From Jatrophihabitans sp035642535 (GTDB lineage Bacteria > Actinomycetota > Actinomycetes > Mycobacteriales > Jatrophihabitantaceae): a DNA stretch of 64,000 bases. The position numbers and the translations under genes are program-made. The notes below the pieces were generated by a model, which made no database searches, had not been told where the DNA came from, and saw only the letters and a list, made by a program, of their open reading frames with translations. The stretch is from NCBI GenBank assembly GCA_035642535.1, contig DASQSE010000020.1:1-64000 (forward strand), given 5' to 3'. Shown here piece after piece: positions 16,065 to 25,621 of this stretch (positions are counted from its first letter, which is position 1; every line of letters starts with the position of its first letter).

Positions 16065-16661
16065 ATGCCGCGCGCTCAGCAAGCTGCCGTTACCACCACG
16101 GACGACTGGCGGCTGGTCCGCCGGGAGGCCACCGACGCGGAGGCACGCGCGCTCGCTTCGACGTTGCGCATGCGCATTCTGCGCGTCTGCCTGCACGAGG
16201 CGCACTCGAATAAGGAAATCGCCGAGATCCTCGGCCGTGATCCGGCCACCACGCTGCACCATGTGCGACGGCTCGTCGACACCGGCTTCCTCGCCGCCGA
16301 GCCCGTTCGGCGCGGGACGCGCGGCTCGCGCGAGATCCCGTATCGCGCCACCGGCAAGTCGTGGCGGCTCAAGGGCGGTCCGGCCAAGGACCGCGTGCTG
16401 ATCGACGCCTACCTCGAGGAGGTCGCGCTCGTGCCCGTCCAGTCGGTCGAGACAGCGCGGCTGGGCCTACAGATGACCGAGGAGCTCAAAGCCGAGTTCG
16501 ACGAGCGGTTGATCGCGCTGCTCGAGGAATTCCGGCAGCGCGCCGACACCGCGCGCACCGGCCAGGCCTGGTCGGTCTTCTACTCGATCCACCCGGATCC
16601 GAACTACGCCGCTACGCGTCGTGTCGCCGGAGGACGACGACCGCGACAGCAACGAGGATGA
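16065..16661 (+). CDS. ArsR-like winged-helix transcriptional regulator
   Basis: 198 residues from ATG 16065, which is 7 nt after TATCGT and lacks a Shine-Dalgarno (leaderless type). The winged helix lies at about residues 35-90: STLRMRILRVCLHEA, then SNKEIAEILGRDPATTLHHV as recognition helix, then VRRGTRGSREIPYRATGKSW. The rest is a helical effector domain of unknown ligand. No Cys pair for metal sensing was seen, so it is probably not an arsenic sensor. It is the likely regulator of the divergent MFS exporter. Its 3' end overlaps the ABC permease gene on the other strand by 50 nt. Confidence 0.85.
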   Translation: MPRAQQAAVTTTDDWRLVRREATDAEARALASTLRMRILRVCLHEAHSNKEIAEILGRDPATTLHHVRRLVDTGFLAAEPVRRGTRGSREIPYRATGKSWRLKGGPAKDRVLIDAYLEEVALVPVQSVETARLGLQMTEELKAEFDERLIALLEEFRQRADTARTGQAWSVFYSIHPDPNYAATRRVAGGRRPRQQRG

Positions 16662-17532
16662 CGGCCAGGCCCGCGAAGATCCCGAACTCGATCCACTGGA
16701 ACGTCCAGAATCGACTTGCCGGCTGGTACGTGATCTTCATCCGGTAGCCGTGGGCGCTCATGCACGTATCCATCGCCGATCGGCTGCCGGCGCCGGCGCA
16801 ACCGGCCGGCGGACTGATGGGTCCGGTGAGGACCTGACCGTGCCGGCTGAGTTCGTTGCTGATCTGCCACGAGCCCTGCGGCAGTGCGTCCGGGCCGACG
16901 AGAGGTGTCAACCACGTGACGGGCGCCAGGTAATGCGGGCGCGCGAAGGAATCCACGATCAGGCGCAGCGCGATGAAGACGCCGACGGTGGTGGCCATTG
17001 CGGGAAGGGTCCGGCGCCATAGGACACCCGCGGCGAGCCCGAGCGCCGCGGCGAACAGCGTGTACCCGATCGGCACGACGCCCTGGATGTCGAACGGGAA
17101 GCCGCCGAATCGGCTCTGCACAGTCGCATTGCGTGTCCGCGACCACCAGGTCGTCAGAGCGGTGAGGCCACCGCTGCACGCCGCGGCGAAGACGAACAGC
17201 GTGAGCACCTTCGTCCGCAGCCAGTGCCGCCGCGTGACGGACTGCGTCCACGTGAGGATCGCGGTACCCGCCTCCAGTTCGCGGCCGACGATCGTCGCGC
17301 CCCAGAACACTCCGATGAGCAGCGGGACGAGGACCGTGACATCGACCAGCGTGACCATCCAGTTGTAGCCGCGGAACAGGTTGAACCCGCCACAGGTCGC
17401 GTCGCCCTGGCACGCCCGCAAATTGCTCGCCAGGTGGTCGCCGGTGATCCACGCGGCCAGTCCGAAGGCGGCGAGCAAGGCGGCCGCGATCGCGACCTGG
17501 AGGCGGTGCTGACGCCAGAGCAGCCAACTCAT
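16612..17532 (-). CDS. ABC transporter permease (YtrC-like exporter subunit)
   Basis: 306 residues. Begins WLLWRQHRLQVAIAA with a first helix, then a large external loop (residues about 30-55, containing two Cys), then helices near VTVLVPLLIGVFWGA, LTLFVFAAACSGGL, IGYTLFAAALGLAAGVL, TTVGVFIALRLIV and a final helix FGIFAGLAVILVAVAVVV. A second external loop carries paired Cys. Partner of the ATPase encoded upstream. Such GntR/ATPase/permease sets respond to cell-envelope stress or peptide antibiotics in other Gram-positives; the substrate here is unknown. Confidence 0.83.
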   Translation of the reverse strand: MSWLLWRQHRLQVAIAAALLAAFGLAAWITGDHLASNLRACQGDATCGGFNLFRGYNWMVTLVDVTVLVPLLIGVFWGATIVGRELEAGTAILTWTQSVTRRHWLRTKVLTLFVFAAACSGGLTALTTWWSRTRNATVQSRFGGFPFDIQGVVPIGYTLFAAALGLAAGVLWRRTLPAMATTVGVFIALRLIVDSFARPHYLAPVTWLTPLVGPDALPQGSWQISNELSRHGQVLTGPISPPAGCAGAGSRSAMDTCMSAHGYRMKITYQPASRFWTFQWIEFGIFAGLAVILVAVAVVVLRRHDA

Positions 17533-17587
17533 CGGGGCCTCCGCGGAATCGTGCAGCGTTCTTTGCGGACCGATTTCGTGGGGTGAA

Positions 17588-18481
17588 TCATCCGGCCACC
17601 TCGCTCAGGACGTGCGCCTCGGGCCTCGGCTGGGTCATGCCGAGATACGCGAGCATGATCTCCTCGAGACTCAACTCCGTCGCCTCCCATGTCGGATCGT
17701 GCAGTGGGCCGTTGAGTCGCACCCACAGGTTGACCTGGCGTTGGGTCCGCTCGATGCGCAGGACGGTGTGCATCCGTTCGACGGCCGCGGTGTCGCGCCG
17801 CGGCGCAGTCAGCAGCCGATGCGTCGACAACACCTCGTCCAGGTCCTCCGCGAGCACGGTCCGTGAATCGGCCAGGACGACGAGGTGATCGCAAACGCGT
17901 TCGAGATCGGTGACCAGGTGGCTGGAAAGGATGACGGTCAGCTCACCGTCGGCGGCGGCCTCGCCGAGCGTGCTGAGGAACTCGCGACGGGCCAGCGGAT
18001 CGAGCGCGGCCACCGGCTCGTCCAGCAGCAGGACGCGCGGCCGCTTCGCGAGTGCGAGCGCCAAACCGACCTGGGCGCGCTGCCCGCCGGACATCGTCCC
18101 GATGCGCTGGTCGAGCGGGATGCGCAGCGACCGCAGTCGATCGCGGCCCGCCTGATCGTCCCACCGCGGGTTGAGCTGCGCGCCCATGCGCAGGTGATCG
18201 GCGGCGGTCCAGCGCCGGTACAGCGGGATCTCCTGCGCGAGGTAACCGACCTCGGCCAGGAATTCGGCGTCGTCGGCAGGCGTCCGGGTCGCGACCTCGG
18301 CCAGGCCCGTCGACGGGCGGCTCAATCCGGCGAGCATCCGCAGCAGCGTCGTCTTGCCGGCACCGTTGGCGCCGACCAGACCGCAGATGCGGCCGGCCGG
18401 AAGATCGAAGGAGCATTCGCGCAGCGCCCATTTGGCGCCAAAGCGCTTGCCCAGGCTCTCGGTGCGGATCGCGGTGCTCAT
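17588..18481 (-). CDS. ABC transporter ATP-binding protein (YtrB-like)
   Basis: 297 residues. Walker A GLVGANGAGKTTLLRML (about residues 36-52), Q-loop YLAQEIPLYR, signature MSGGQRAQVGLALAL, Walker B RVLLLDEPVAALDP and the switch His in ILSSHLVTDL. Drives the permease encoded next. Start ATG 18481 overlaps the GntR stop as ATGA, so the repressor and ATPase are coupled. A 55-nt gap separates it from the permease. Confidence 0.93.
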   Translation of the reverse strand: MSTAIRTESLGKRFGAKWALRECSFDLPAGRICGLVGANGAGKTTLLRMLAGLSRPSTGLAEVATRTPADDAEFLAEVGYLAQEIPLYRRWTAADHLRMGAQLNPRWDDQAGRDRLRSLRIPLDQRIGTMSGGQRAQVGLALALAKRPRVLLLDEPVAALDPLARREFLSTLGEAAADGELTVILSSHLVTDLERVCDHLVVLADSRTVLAEDLDEVLSTHRLLTAPRRDTAAVERMHTVLRIERTQRQVNLWVRLNGPLHDPTWEATELSLEEIMLAYLGMTQPRPEAHVLSEVAG

Positions 18482-18873
18482 GCGATCGCCTCTTCACTGG
18501 CCGCCGTTCGCAGGACGGTGCGGACCATGCTCTCGATGTCCGCGTCGGCCAGCCCGGCACGCTGCGCCTTCGCGATCCACGACGCGAGCGAGCGTCGCAG
18601 GGCTGCCTGTTCGTTCGGCGGCGGGCCGTCCGGGCGGCGCAGCACGAACGTCCCGACACCCTGCCGGCCCTCGACGAGGCCTTCGCGCTCGAGATCCCGA
18701 TAGGCCTTCAGGACCGTGTTCGGGTTGATCGCGAGCGAGCCCACGACGTCCTTCACGGTCGGCAGCCGATCGCCCGGTTGGAGGGTGCCGTTGAGCAGCG
18801 CCTGCCGCACCTGCTCGACGAGCTGGACGTAAGGCGGCACGTTCGACCGCGTCGACAGGTGGAAGGTAATCAC
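18478..18873 (-). CDS. GntR-family repressor, YtrA subfamily
   Basis: 131 residues from GTG 18873, the short length typical of YtrA. Winged helix over residues 10-75: PPYVQLVEQVRQALLNGTLQ, PGDRLPTVKDVVGSLAINPN, TVLKAYRDLEREGLVEGRQ and GVGTFV. The C-terminal part is a short dimerisation helix region, with no large ligand domain. First gene of the exporter operon and almost certainly autoregulatory, since a 28-bp perfect palindrome lies in its promoter. Confidence 0.94.
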   Translation of the reverse strand: MITFHLSTRSNVPPYVQLVEQVRQALLNGTLQPGDRLPTVKDVVGSLAINPNTVLKAYRDLEREGLVEGRQGVGTFVLRRPDGPPPNEQAALRRSLASWIAKAQRAGLADADIESMVRTVLRTAASEEAIA

Positions 18874-18881
18874 TCAGACAC

Positions 18882-18909
18882 CTACTTATCTAGGAACCTA
18901 GATAAGTAG
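18882..18909 (-). promoter_or_regulatory. YtrA-type operator, 13-bp perfect inverted repeat
   Basis: CTACTTATCTAGG (18882-18894), AA, CCTAGATAAGTAG (18897-18909). The two 13-bp arms are fully complementary. It sits 9 nt upstream of the GTG start of the GntR gene and contains its -10-like TAGATA. It is AT-rich compared with the surroundings. Confidence 0.88.
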
Positions 18910-18937
18910 AACACTGTATGTGCCTCAGTGCAAACGA

Positions 18938-19969
18938 TTACCGGGCGGCGGTGCCCTCCGTGTAGTCGTCGTCGCCGGTTTGGACCCAGGACATGAGGCC
19001 ACGCAGCTTGCGGCCCGTCTCCTCGATCGGGTGCTGCTCGGCCTTCGTGCGCAGCGCCTTGAACTCCGGCGCGCCGGCGTCCTGGTCAGCGATGAACCGC
19101 GCCGCGAAGGTGCCGTCCTGGACCTCGCGCAGGATCTGCTGCATGTTGTCCTTGACGTGCGGGTCGATGATCCGCGGCCCGGATACGTAGTCGCCGTACT
19201 CGGCGGTGTCGGAGACCGACCAACGCTGCTTCGCGATGCCGCCCTCGTACATCAGGTCGACGATCAGCTTCAGCTCGTGCAGGCATTCGAAGTAGGCGAT
19301 CTCGGGCGCGTAGCCGGCTTCGGTCAGCACCTCGAAGCCGTACGTCACCAACTGCGAGGCACCGCCGCAGAGCACGGCCTGCTCGCCGAACAGGTCGGTC
19401 TCGGTCTCCTCCGTGAACGTGGTCTTGATCGCGCCCGCGCGGGTGCCGCCGATCGCCTTGGCGTAGGACAGCGCGAGGTCGAACGCTTTGCCCGTGGCGT
19501 CTTGCTCGACTGCGACGAGCACCGGCACGCCCTTGCCGTCGACGAACTGCCGGCGCACCAAATGGCCGGGTCCCTTCGGCGCCACCATCGCCACGTCGAC
19601 GTTCGCCGGCGGCTGGATGTAGCCGAAGCGGATGTTGAAGCCGTGCCCGAAGAAGATCGCGTCACCGTCCTTGAGGTTGGGCTCGATCGACTCCGCGTAG
19701 AGCTTGCGCTGCGCCGGGTCCGGCGCCAGCACCATGATCAGGTCGGCCTCCGCAGCCGCCTCCCCCGGCGTCAGAACCCGCAGCCCCTCGTCCTCGGCCT
19801 TCGGACGGCTTCGCGAGCCCTCGAGCAGGCCCACCCGGACGTCGACGCCCGAGTCGCGCAGGGACAGCGCATGCGCGTGCCCCTGACTCCCGTAGCCGAG
19901 CACGGCCACCTTGCGGCCCTGGATGATGCCCAGGTCGGCGTCGTCGTCGTAGTAGATCTCTACGGCCAT
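18938..19969 (-). CDS. ilvC: Ketol-acid reductoisomerase (class I)
   Basis: 343 residues, the class I length. Isomerises and reduces acetolactate or acetohydroxybutyrate. NADP Rossmann motif KVAVLGYGSQGHAHALSLRD near residue 20, MVAPKGPGHLVRRQF (catalytic His), metal ligands in DLFGEQAVLCGG and the late ECLHELKLIVDLMYEGG. The third gene of ilvB-ilvN-ilvC, 49 nt downstream of ilvN, so it is likely controlled by the ilvB attenuator. Confidence 0.97.
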   Translation of the reverse strand: MAVEIYYDDDADLGIIQGRKVAVLGYGSQGHAHALSLRDSGVDVRVGLLEGSRSRPKAEDEGLRVLTPGEAAAEADLIMVLAPDPAQRKLYAESIEPNLKDGDAIFFGHGFNIRFGYIQPPANVDVAMVAPKGPGHLVRRQFVDGKGVPVLVAVEQDATGKAFDLALSYAKAIGGTRAGAIKTTFTEETETDLFGEQAVLCGGASQLVTYGFEVLTEAGYAPEIAYFECLHELKLIVDLMYEGGIAKQRWSVSDTAEYGDYVSGPRIIDPHVKDNMQQILREVQDGTFAARFIADQDAGAPEFKALRTKAEQHPIEETGRKLRGLMSWVQTGDDDYTEGTAAR

Positions 19970-20018
19970 TCGTCAGCTTCTCCTCGAGTCTCGTTCGATG
20001 AACCGGGCGGGGTGGTGG

Positions 20019-20543
20019 TCAGGCGCTGCGCTCGACCGAGCGCAGCGCGGCTTGCGTCATGGATCGGGGGCCGCGGCCGAGCGCGACCATGCCGGACTGC
20101 ACCATTTCGCGGATGCCGTACGGCTCCAGCATCTTGAGCATCGCCTCGAGCTTGTCCGGACGTCCGGTGAGCTCCACCGTGAGCGCCTCGGGCCCGACGT
20201 CGGCGACCTTGGCCTTGAACAGCTCGACGATCTGGAGGACGTCGCGGCGATTCGCCTCGTCGGCGCGCACCTTCACGAGCAGTAGTTCGCGCTGCACCGC
20301 ATGCACCGGCTCGAGTTCGACGATCTTGAGCACGTTGATGAGCTTGTTGAGCTGCTTGGTCACCTGCTCGAGCACCGTGCCCTCGACGCTGACCACGATG
20401 GTTATGCGCGAGATCTCCTCGTGCTCGGTCGGCCCGACGGCGAGCGACTCGATGTTGAAGCCGCGCCGCGCGAAGAGCCCGGCGACGCGGGTGAGGACGC
20501 CCGGCTTGTTCTCGACGAGCACGGACAGTGTGTGGGTGGACAT
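20019..20543 (-). CDS. ilvN: Acetolactate synthase small (regulatory) subunit
   Basis: 174 residues from ATG 20543. The N-terminal ACT domain starts LSVLVENKPGVLTRVAGLFA (residues 5-24) and continues RRGFNIESLAVGPTEHEEIS, the valine-binding fold; the C-terminal domain has LLLVKVRADEANRRDVLQI and DKLEAMLKMLEPYGI. Confers valine feedback on IlvB. It begins 5 nt after the ilvB stop, so they are co-translated. Confidence 0.97.
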   Translation of the reverse strand: MSTHTLSVLVENKPGVLTRVAGLFARRGFNIESLAVGPTEHEEISRITIVVSVEGTVLEQVTKQLNKLINVLKIVELEPVHAVQRELLLVKVRADEANRRDVLQIVELFKAKVADVGPEALTVELTGRPDKLEAMLKMLEPYGIREMVQSGMVALGRGPRSMTQAALRSVERSA

Positions 20544-20548
20544 CGAAG

Positions 20549-22327
<1,779 letters not shown>

Positions 22328-22360
22328 GCCTGCCTGCCCTGTCCAACAAGAATCGTCCAA

Positions 22361-22437
22361 CAAAAAACCCCTCGTGCCTGATGCACGAAGGGCTAGCGCG
22401 TCGCGAGTGGTCGAGGGAACCGGCCTACGCGACGCGC
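22361..22437 (-). promoter_or_regulatory. ilvB transcription attenuator (stem plus intrinsic terminator)
   Basis: Minus strand: stem GCGCGTCGCG (22428-22437, inside the last leader codons) pairs with CGCGACGCGC (22396-22405). Terminator CCCTTCGTGC (22383-22392) pairs with GCACGAGGGG (22368-22377) around a 5-nt loop, then TTTTTTG. It ends 34 nt upstream of ilvB. The terminator is the best U-tract hairpin in the window. Confidence 0.92.
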
Positions 22438-22463
22438 CGAATAACGAGTACGAGCTTTCGCAC
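22425..22463 (-). CDS. ilvL: ilvB leader peptide
   Basis: A 12-residue frame, GTG start then RKLVLVIRRVA and TAG. LVLVI is a run of five branched-chain residues, as in known ilvB leader peptides of Streptomyces and corynebacteria. The GTG lies 6 nt after -10-like TAGCCT (22470-22475), with no Shine-Dalgarno, so translation probably starts at the transcript 5' end. Its last codons form one arm of the attenuator stem, so ribosome position decides the fold. Confidence 0.9.
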   Translation of the reverse strand: MRKLVLVIRRVA

Positions 22464-22793
22464 GGTCGGAGGCTATCACCACCGGCCGTCGCGCGGCGGC
22501 CGAGGTGGGGACCGCGCCTACCTGGTGCCCGGCCGGATTCCGATTTGTCCCGTGTGTCGGATTCGCTCAGCGCAATCGGTGCAGACAGAGGACCTAGGTC
22601 CAGGCAGCGGGTCTTGTGAAGTCAGCGTAAAGCGTGTTAACTAACAGTTATCTAACGCGGGGCGCGTGCATCCACGCGCCGGGGACCGCTCGAGGGGATC
22701 TGGGGATCCGGGGGTCCGGGGTCGCACGGCCATCGTGCGAAGGGGATCAGCGGGGCGAACCAGTAGGCCTTTCGACGATCCGGACGGTGCCCG
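22464..22793. other. 330-nt intergenic region between ilvB leader and CAP-domain gene
   Basis: Holds the minus-strand ilvB leader promoter near 22470 and the 5' region of the plus-strand CAP gene. In its middle, GTTAACTAAC (22636-22645) and GTTATCTAAC (22647-22656) are tandem 10-bp near-palindromes spaced 11 bp apart, in an AT-rich patch unlike the surroundings. 22657-22793 is GC-rich and could be structured, but no known riboswitch was recognised. Confidence 0.6.
22636..22656 (+). promoter_or_regulatory. Tandem GTTAnnTAAC sites (candidate operator)
   Basis: GTTA-AC-TAAC, one base, GTTA-TC-TAAC: two copies of the same half-symmetric box on the same helical face, 138 nt upstream of the CAP-domain gene. 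They could be a dimer-of-dimers binding site or an AT-rich promoter core. Confidence 0.45.
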
Positions 22794-23381
22794 ATGCTCC
22801 CCCGCAAGCCTGTACTTTCCGCGCCGCGGCCGACGCGCCGCGGCGGGCGGCTGCGCCCTCTTCTGCTCGCTGCCACCATGTTGGTCGGCCTTGCCGTCGG
22901 CGTCACTGCCGGTGCCGCCCCGGCCGGCGCCTCCGTCCCGGCGCGCACCAAGCTCGAGCGCAGCATCAGCCGGACGATCCACAAAATGATCAACGAGGAG
23001 CGCACGGCGCACGGACTCGCGCCGGTGCGCATGAGCCCGAAGCTGCAGCTTGCGGCGCGGCGGCACAACCTGCACATGGCGCACGACAACACGATGTCGC
23101 ACCAGCTGCCGGGCGAGCCGTACTTCGGCCGCCGCATCCTCAACGCCGGTTATCGCTGGAGCTACGCCGGCGAGAACATCGCATGGAACAGCGACATGAC
23201 CAGGTCTGGCGTCAAGCTGCTCGAACGGCTGATGTACCACGAGAAGGCGCCGTACAACGACCACCGCCTGAACATCCTCAGCCGGCATTACAAGGGCGTC
23301 GGCGTGGACGTCTACATGGACAAGTCGAACAACAAGGTATGGCTGACCACCGACTTCGCCCGGCACCGCTGGCAGAGCTGA
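22794..23381 (+). CDS. Secreted CAP (SCP/PR-1-like) domain protein
   Basis: 195 residues. Arg-rich N-terminus then hydrophobic LLLAATMLVGLAVGVTAG and an AGA-S like cleavage site near residue 47 give a Sec signal peptide. The CAP domain follows: INEERTAHGLAPVRMSPKLQ, ARRHNLHMAHDNTMSH, YAGENIAWN (conserved Glu), HRLNILSRHYKGVGVDVY and a final VWLTTDFAR. The usual His/Glu tetrad positions appear present. Function in bacteria is poorly known; roles include wall or lipid binding. It stands alone on the plus strand between ilvB and ilvD. Confidence 0.9.
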   Translation: MLPRKPVLSAPRPTRRGGRLRPLLLAATMLVGLAVGVTAGAAPAGASVPARTKLERSISRTIHKMINEERTAHGLAPVRMSPKLQLAARRHNLHMAHDNTMSHQLPGEPYFGRRILNAGYRWSYAGENIAWNSDMTRSGVKLLERLMYHEKAPYNDHRLNILSRHYKGVGVDVYMDKSNNKVWLTTDFARHRWQS

Positions 23382-23417
23382 GCACAACACACCATCTGGG
23401 ACAAGGGCAGTCCGGCG

Positions 23418-23473
23418 AACGGGGCCGTCAGCCGGTTGGTCGCGTGGGGCGACTAATCGCAGACGGCCCCGTT
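23418..23473 (+). terminator. Terminator hairpin between CAP gene and ilvD (convergent)
   Basis: AACGGGGCCGTC (23418-23429) pairs with GACGGCCCCGTT (23462-23473), 12 bp, with an inner small stem GTCGC/GCGAC (23439-23453), then TTTG on the plus strand. It overlaps the last codons of ilvD, so it may act in both directions. Confidence 0.6.
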
Positions 23474-25144
23474 TGCTGCGGATCCGACCAGCCGTGCGTA
23501 CTTGCGGAGCACCCCGAAGTCGAACTGCGGCTCGATCGGCTTCCACTCGGCGCGCCGGCGCTCGAGTTCCGCGTCGTCGACGAGCAGATCCAGCGTTCGC
23601 GCAGTCACGTCCAGGCGCACCCGGTCGCCGTCGGCGACCAGCGCGATCGGTCCGCCCACCGCGGCCTCGGGCGCGACGTGCCCCACGCACGGACCGGTCG
23701 TCCCGCCGGAGAATCGGCCGTCGGTGAGCAGCAGCACATCCTTGCCGAGTCCGGCGCCCTTGATGGCCGCGGTGATCGCGAGCATTTCGCGCATCCCCGG
23801 CCCGCCCTTCGGCCCCTCCCACCTGACGACGACCACGTCACCCGGCTCCAGCCGACCCGCCGCCAGCGCGTCCATCGCCGCCTGCTCGCGGTCGAACACC
23901 CGGGCGGTGCCCTCGAAGAAGTCACGCTCCAGCCCCGCGCTCTTCACGACCGCGCCCTCCGGCGCGAGCGAACCGCGCAGGATCGTCAGTCCGCCGGTGC
24001 GATGGATCGGGTCGTCGAGCCCATGGATGATCTTGCCGTCCGGGTCGGGCGGCCTGATCGCGTGCAGGTTCTCGGCGACGGTCTTGCCGGTGACCGTCAG
24101 CGCGTCGCCGTGCAGCAGCCCTGCGTCGAGCAGCGCCTTCATGACGACGGGCACGCCGCCGACTCGGTCGACGTCGCTCATCACGTAGGCGCCGAACGGC
24201 TTGACGTCGGCGAGATGCGGCACTCGATCGCCGATCCGGTTGAAGTCGTCGAGGGTGAGCTCGACCTTGGCCTCGCGGGCGATCGCGAGCAGGTGCAGGA
24301 CGGCGTTGGTGGAGCCGCCTAGCGCCATCACGACCGTGATCGCGTTCTCGAACGCCTCCCTGGTCAGGATCGTCCGCGCCGTGATGCCCGCGTCCACGAG
24401 GTGCACTGCCGCCTCGCCGGACCGCTCGGCGTAGTGGTCGCGGCGCGAGTCCGGCGCCGGCGGGGCCGCGCTGCCCGGTAGCGACATGCCCAGCGCCTCG
24501 GCCGCGCTGGCCATCGTGTTCGCCGTGAACATGCCCGCGCACGCGCCCTCTCCGGGACAGATCGCCCGCTCGATCGCGTCCACTTCCTCCCGGCTCATGC
24601 GTCCGGCGAGGCAGGCCCCGATCGCCTCGAACGCGTCGACGATGTTGACGTCGCGATCCTGGTACCGGCCGGGCAGCGTCGAGCCCGCGTAGAGGAACAC
24701 CGCGGCGACGTCGAGCCGGGCGGCCGCCATGAGCATGCCAGGCTCGGACTTGTCGCAGCCGGCAAGCAGCACCCCGCCGTCCAGCTGCTCGGCGCGGAAC
24801 ACCGTCTCAACCGAGTCGGCGATGACCTCCCGGGAGACAAGCGAGTAGTGCATGCCGCTGTGCCCCATAGAGATGCCGTCGGAGACGGAGATCGTGCCGA
24901 ACTCGAGCGGGTAGCCGTCCGCGCCGCGTACGCCGATCTTCGCCTTCTTCGCCAGCCGGGCGAGCGACAGGTTGCACGGGGTGATCTCGTTCCAGGACGA
25001 GGCGACGCCGATCTGCGGCTTGCGCCAGTCGTCGTCGGTCATGCCAACTGCGCGCAGCATGCCGCGCGCGCCGGCGCGCTCGAGTCCGTCCGTGACGATG
25101 GCGCTGTGTGGCTTGCGATGCTGTCGCGGCTGCTGGGTGCTCAC
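23453..25144 (-). CDS. ilvD: Dihydroxy-acid dehydratase
   Basis: 563 residues from GTG 25144. Dehydrates dihydroxy-isovalerate and -methylvalerate. Cluster cysteines in LLAGCDKSEPGMLMAAARLD and CPGEGACAGMFTANTMAS, and C-terminal LLTDGRFSGGTTGPCVGHVA with the catalytic Ser region. The GTG follows TAAGGT (25152-25157) by 7 nt with no Shine-Dalgarno, a leaderless promoter, back to back with that of the PH-domain gene. A longer frame upstream of the GTG overlaps that gene and is not credible. Unlike ilvB and cimA, it has no attenuator. Confidence 0.96.
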   Translation of the reverse strand: MSTQQPRQHRKPHSAIVTDGLERAGARGMLRAVGMTDDDWRKPQIGVASSWNEITPCNLSLARLAKKAKIGVRGADGYPLEFGTISVSDGISMGHSGMHYSLVSREVIADSVETVFRAEQLDGGVLLAGCDKSEPGMLMAAARLDVAAVFLYAGSTLPGRYQDRDVNIVDAFEAIGACLAGRMSREEVDAIERAICPGEGACAGMFTANTMASAAEALGMSLPGSAAPPAPDSRRDHYAERSGEAAVHLVDAGITARTILTREAFENAITVVMALGGSTNAVLHLLAIAREAKVELTLDDFNRIGDRVPHLADVKPFGAYVMSDVDRVGGVPVVMKALLDAGLLHGDALTVTGKTVAENLHAIRPPDPDGKIIHGLDDPIHRTGGLTILRGSLAPEGAVVKSAGLERDFFEGTARVFDREQAAMDALAAGRLEPGDVVVVRWEGPKGGPGMREMLAITAAIKGAGLGKDVLLLTDGRFSGGTTGPCVGHVAPEAAVGGPIALVADGDRVRLDVTARTLDLLVDDAELERRRAEWKPIEPQFDFGVLRKYARLVGSAANGAVCD

Positions 25145-25174
25145 CCGGCAAACCTTACGGGTTACGGTGCAGGC

Positions 25175-25621
25175 GTGAGCTCGGGATCCGGTACGCGCGC
25201 CCGGGCGTTCCGGCTGCCCCGCTCGGCATACCTGATCGTGCTCTTCCTCGCGTTCGGATGTGCGCCGATCGCGTTCACCGGCCACGGGATCGAGAGCGAG
25301 CCCGCGGTCATCGGATTCCAGACCCTCATCCTTCTCGTGCCCGTGATCGCCGCCGTGTTCATCGCCCGCTGGGCGACCTTCGTCGGGTCCGACGGCATCA
25401 CGGTGCGCGCCGCGTTCGGCACCCGGCTGCTCCGCTGGGCGGAGTTGGACGGTCTGTCGGTGTCCGGCCGGAGCGTGTACGCCGTGACGCGGGACGGCTC
25501 GTGGCGGCTGCCGTGCGTACACGTGAACGATCTCGGCGCGCTGTCGCGGGCCAGTGCAGGCCGGTTGCCGGAGCTACCCACTCCGACACCGAAGCGCGTG
25601 CCACAGCGGCGCCGGCGTTAG
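25175..25621 (+). CDS. PH-domain membrane protein (Cfp6-like)
   Basis: 148 residues from GTG 25175, which is 6 nt after TACGGT (leaderless type). Two membrane helices: about residues 15-35 (YLIVLFLAFGCAPIAF) and 48-68 (LILLVPVIAAVFIARW). The C-terminal bacterial PH-like domain has VGSDGITVRAAFGTRLLRW, then WAELDGLSVSGRSVYAVT and DGSWRLPCVHV. A similar PH protein (cfp6, Rv3004) sits after ilvB in M. tuberculosis as I remember it. Molecular role unknown. Confidence 0.8.
   Translation: MSSGSGTRARAFRLPRSAYLIVLFLAFGCAPIAFTGHGIESEPAVIGFQTLILLVPVIAAVFIARWATFVGSDGITVRAAFGTRLLRWAELDGLSVSGRSVYAVTRDGSWRLPCVHVNDLGALSRASAGRLPELPTPTPKRVPQRRRR

Noticed and set aside
22657..22793. Possible c-di-AMP (ydaO-type) riboswitch upstream of the CAP-domain gene
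   Set aside because: Such elements often precede cell-wall proteins in actinobacteria, but the conserved core segments could not be found in this GC-rich stretch.
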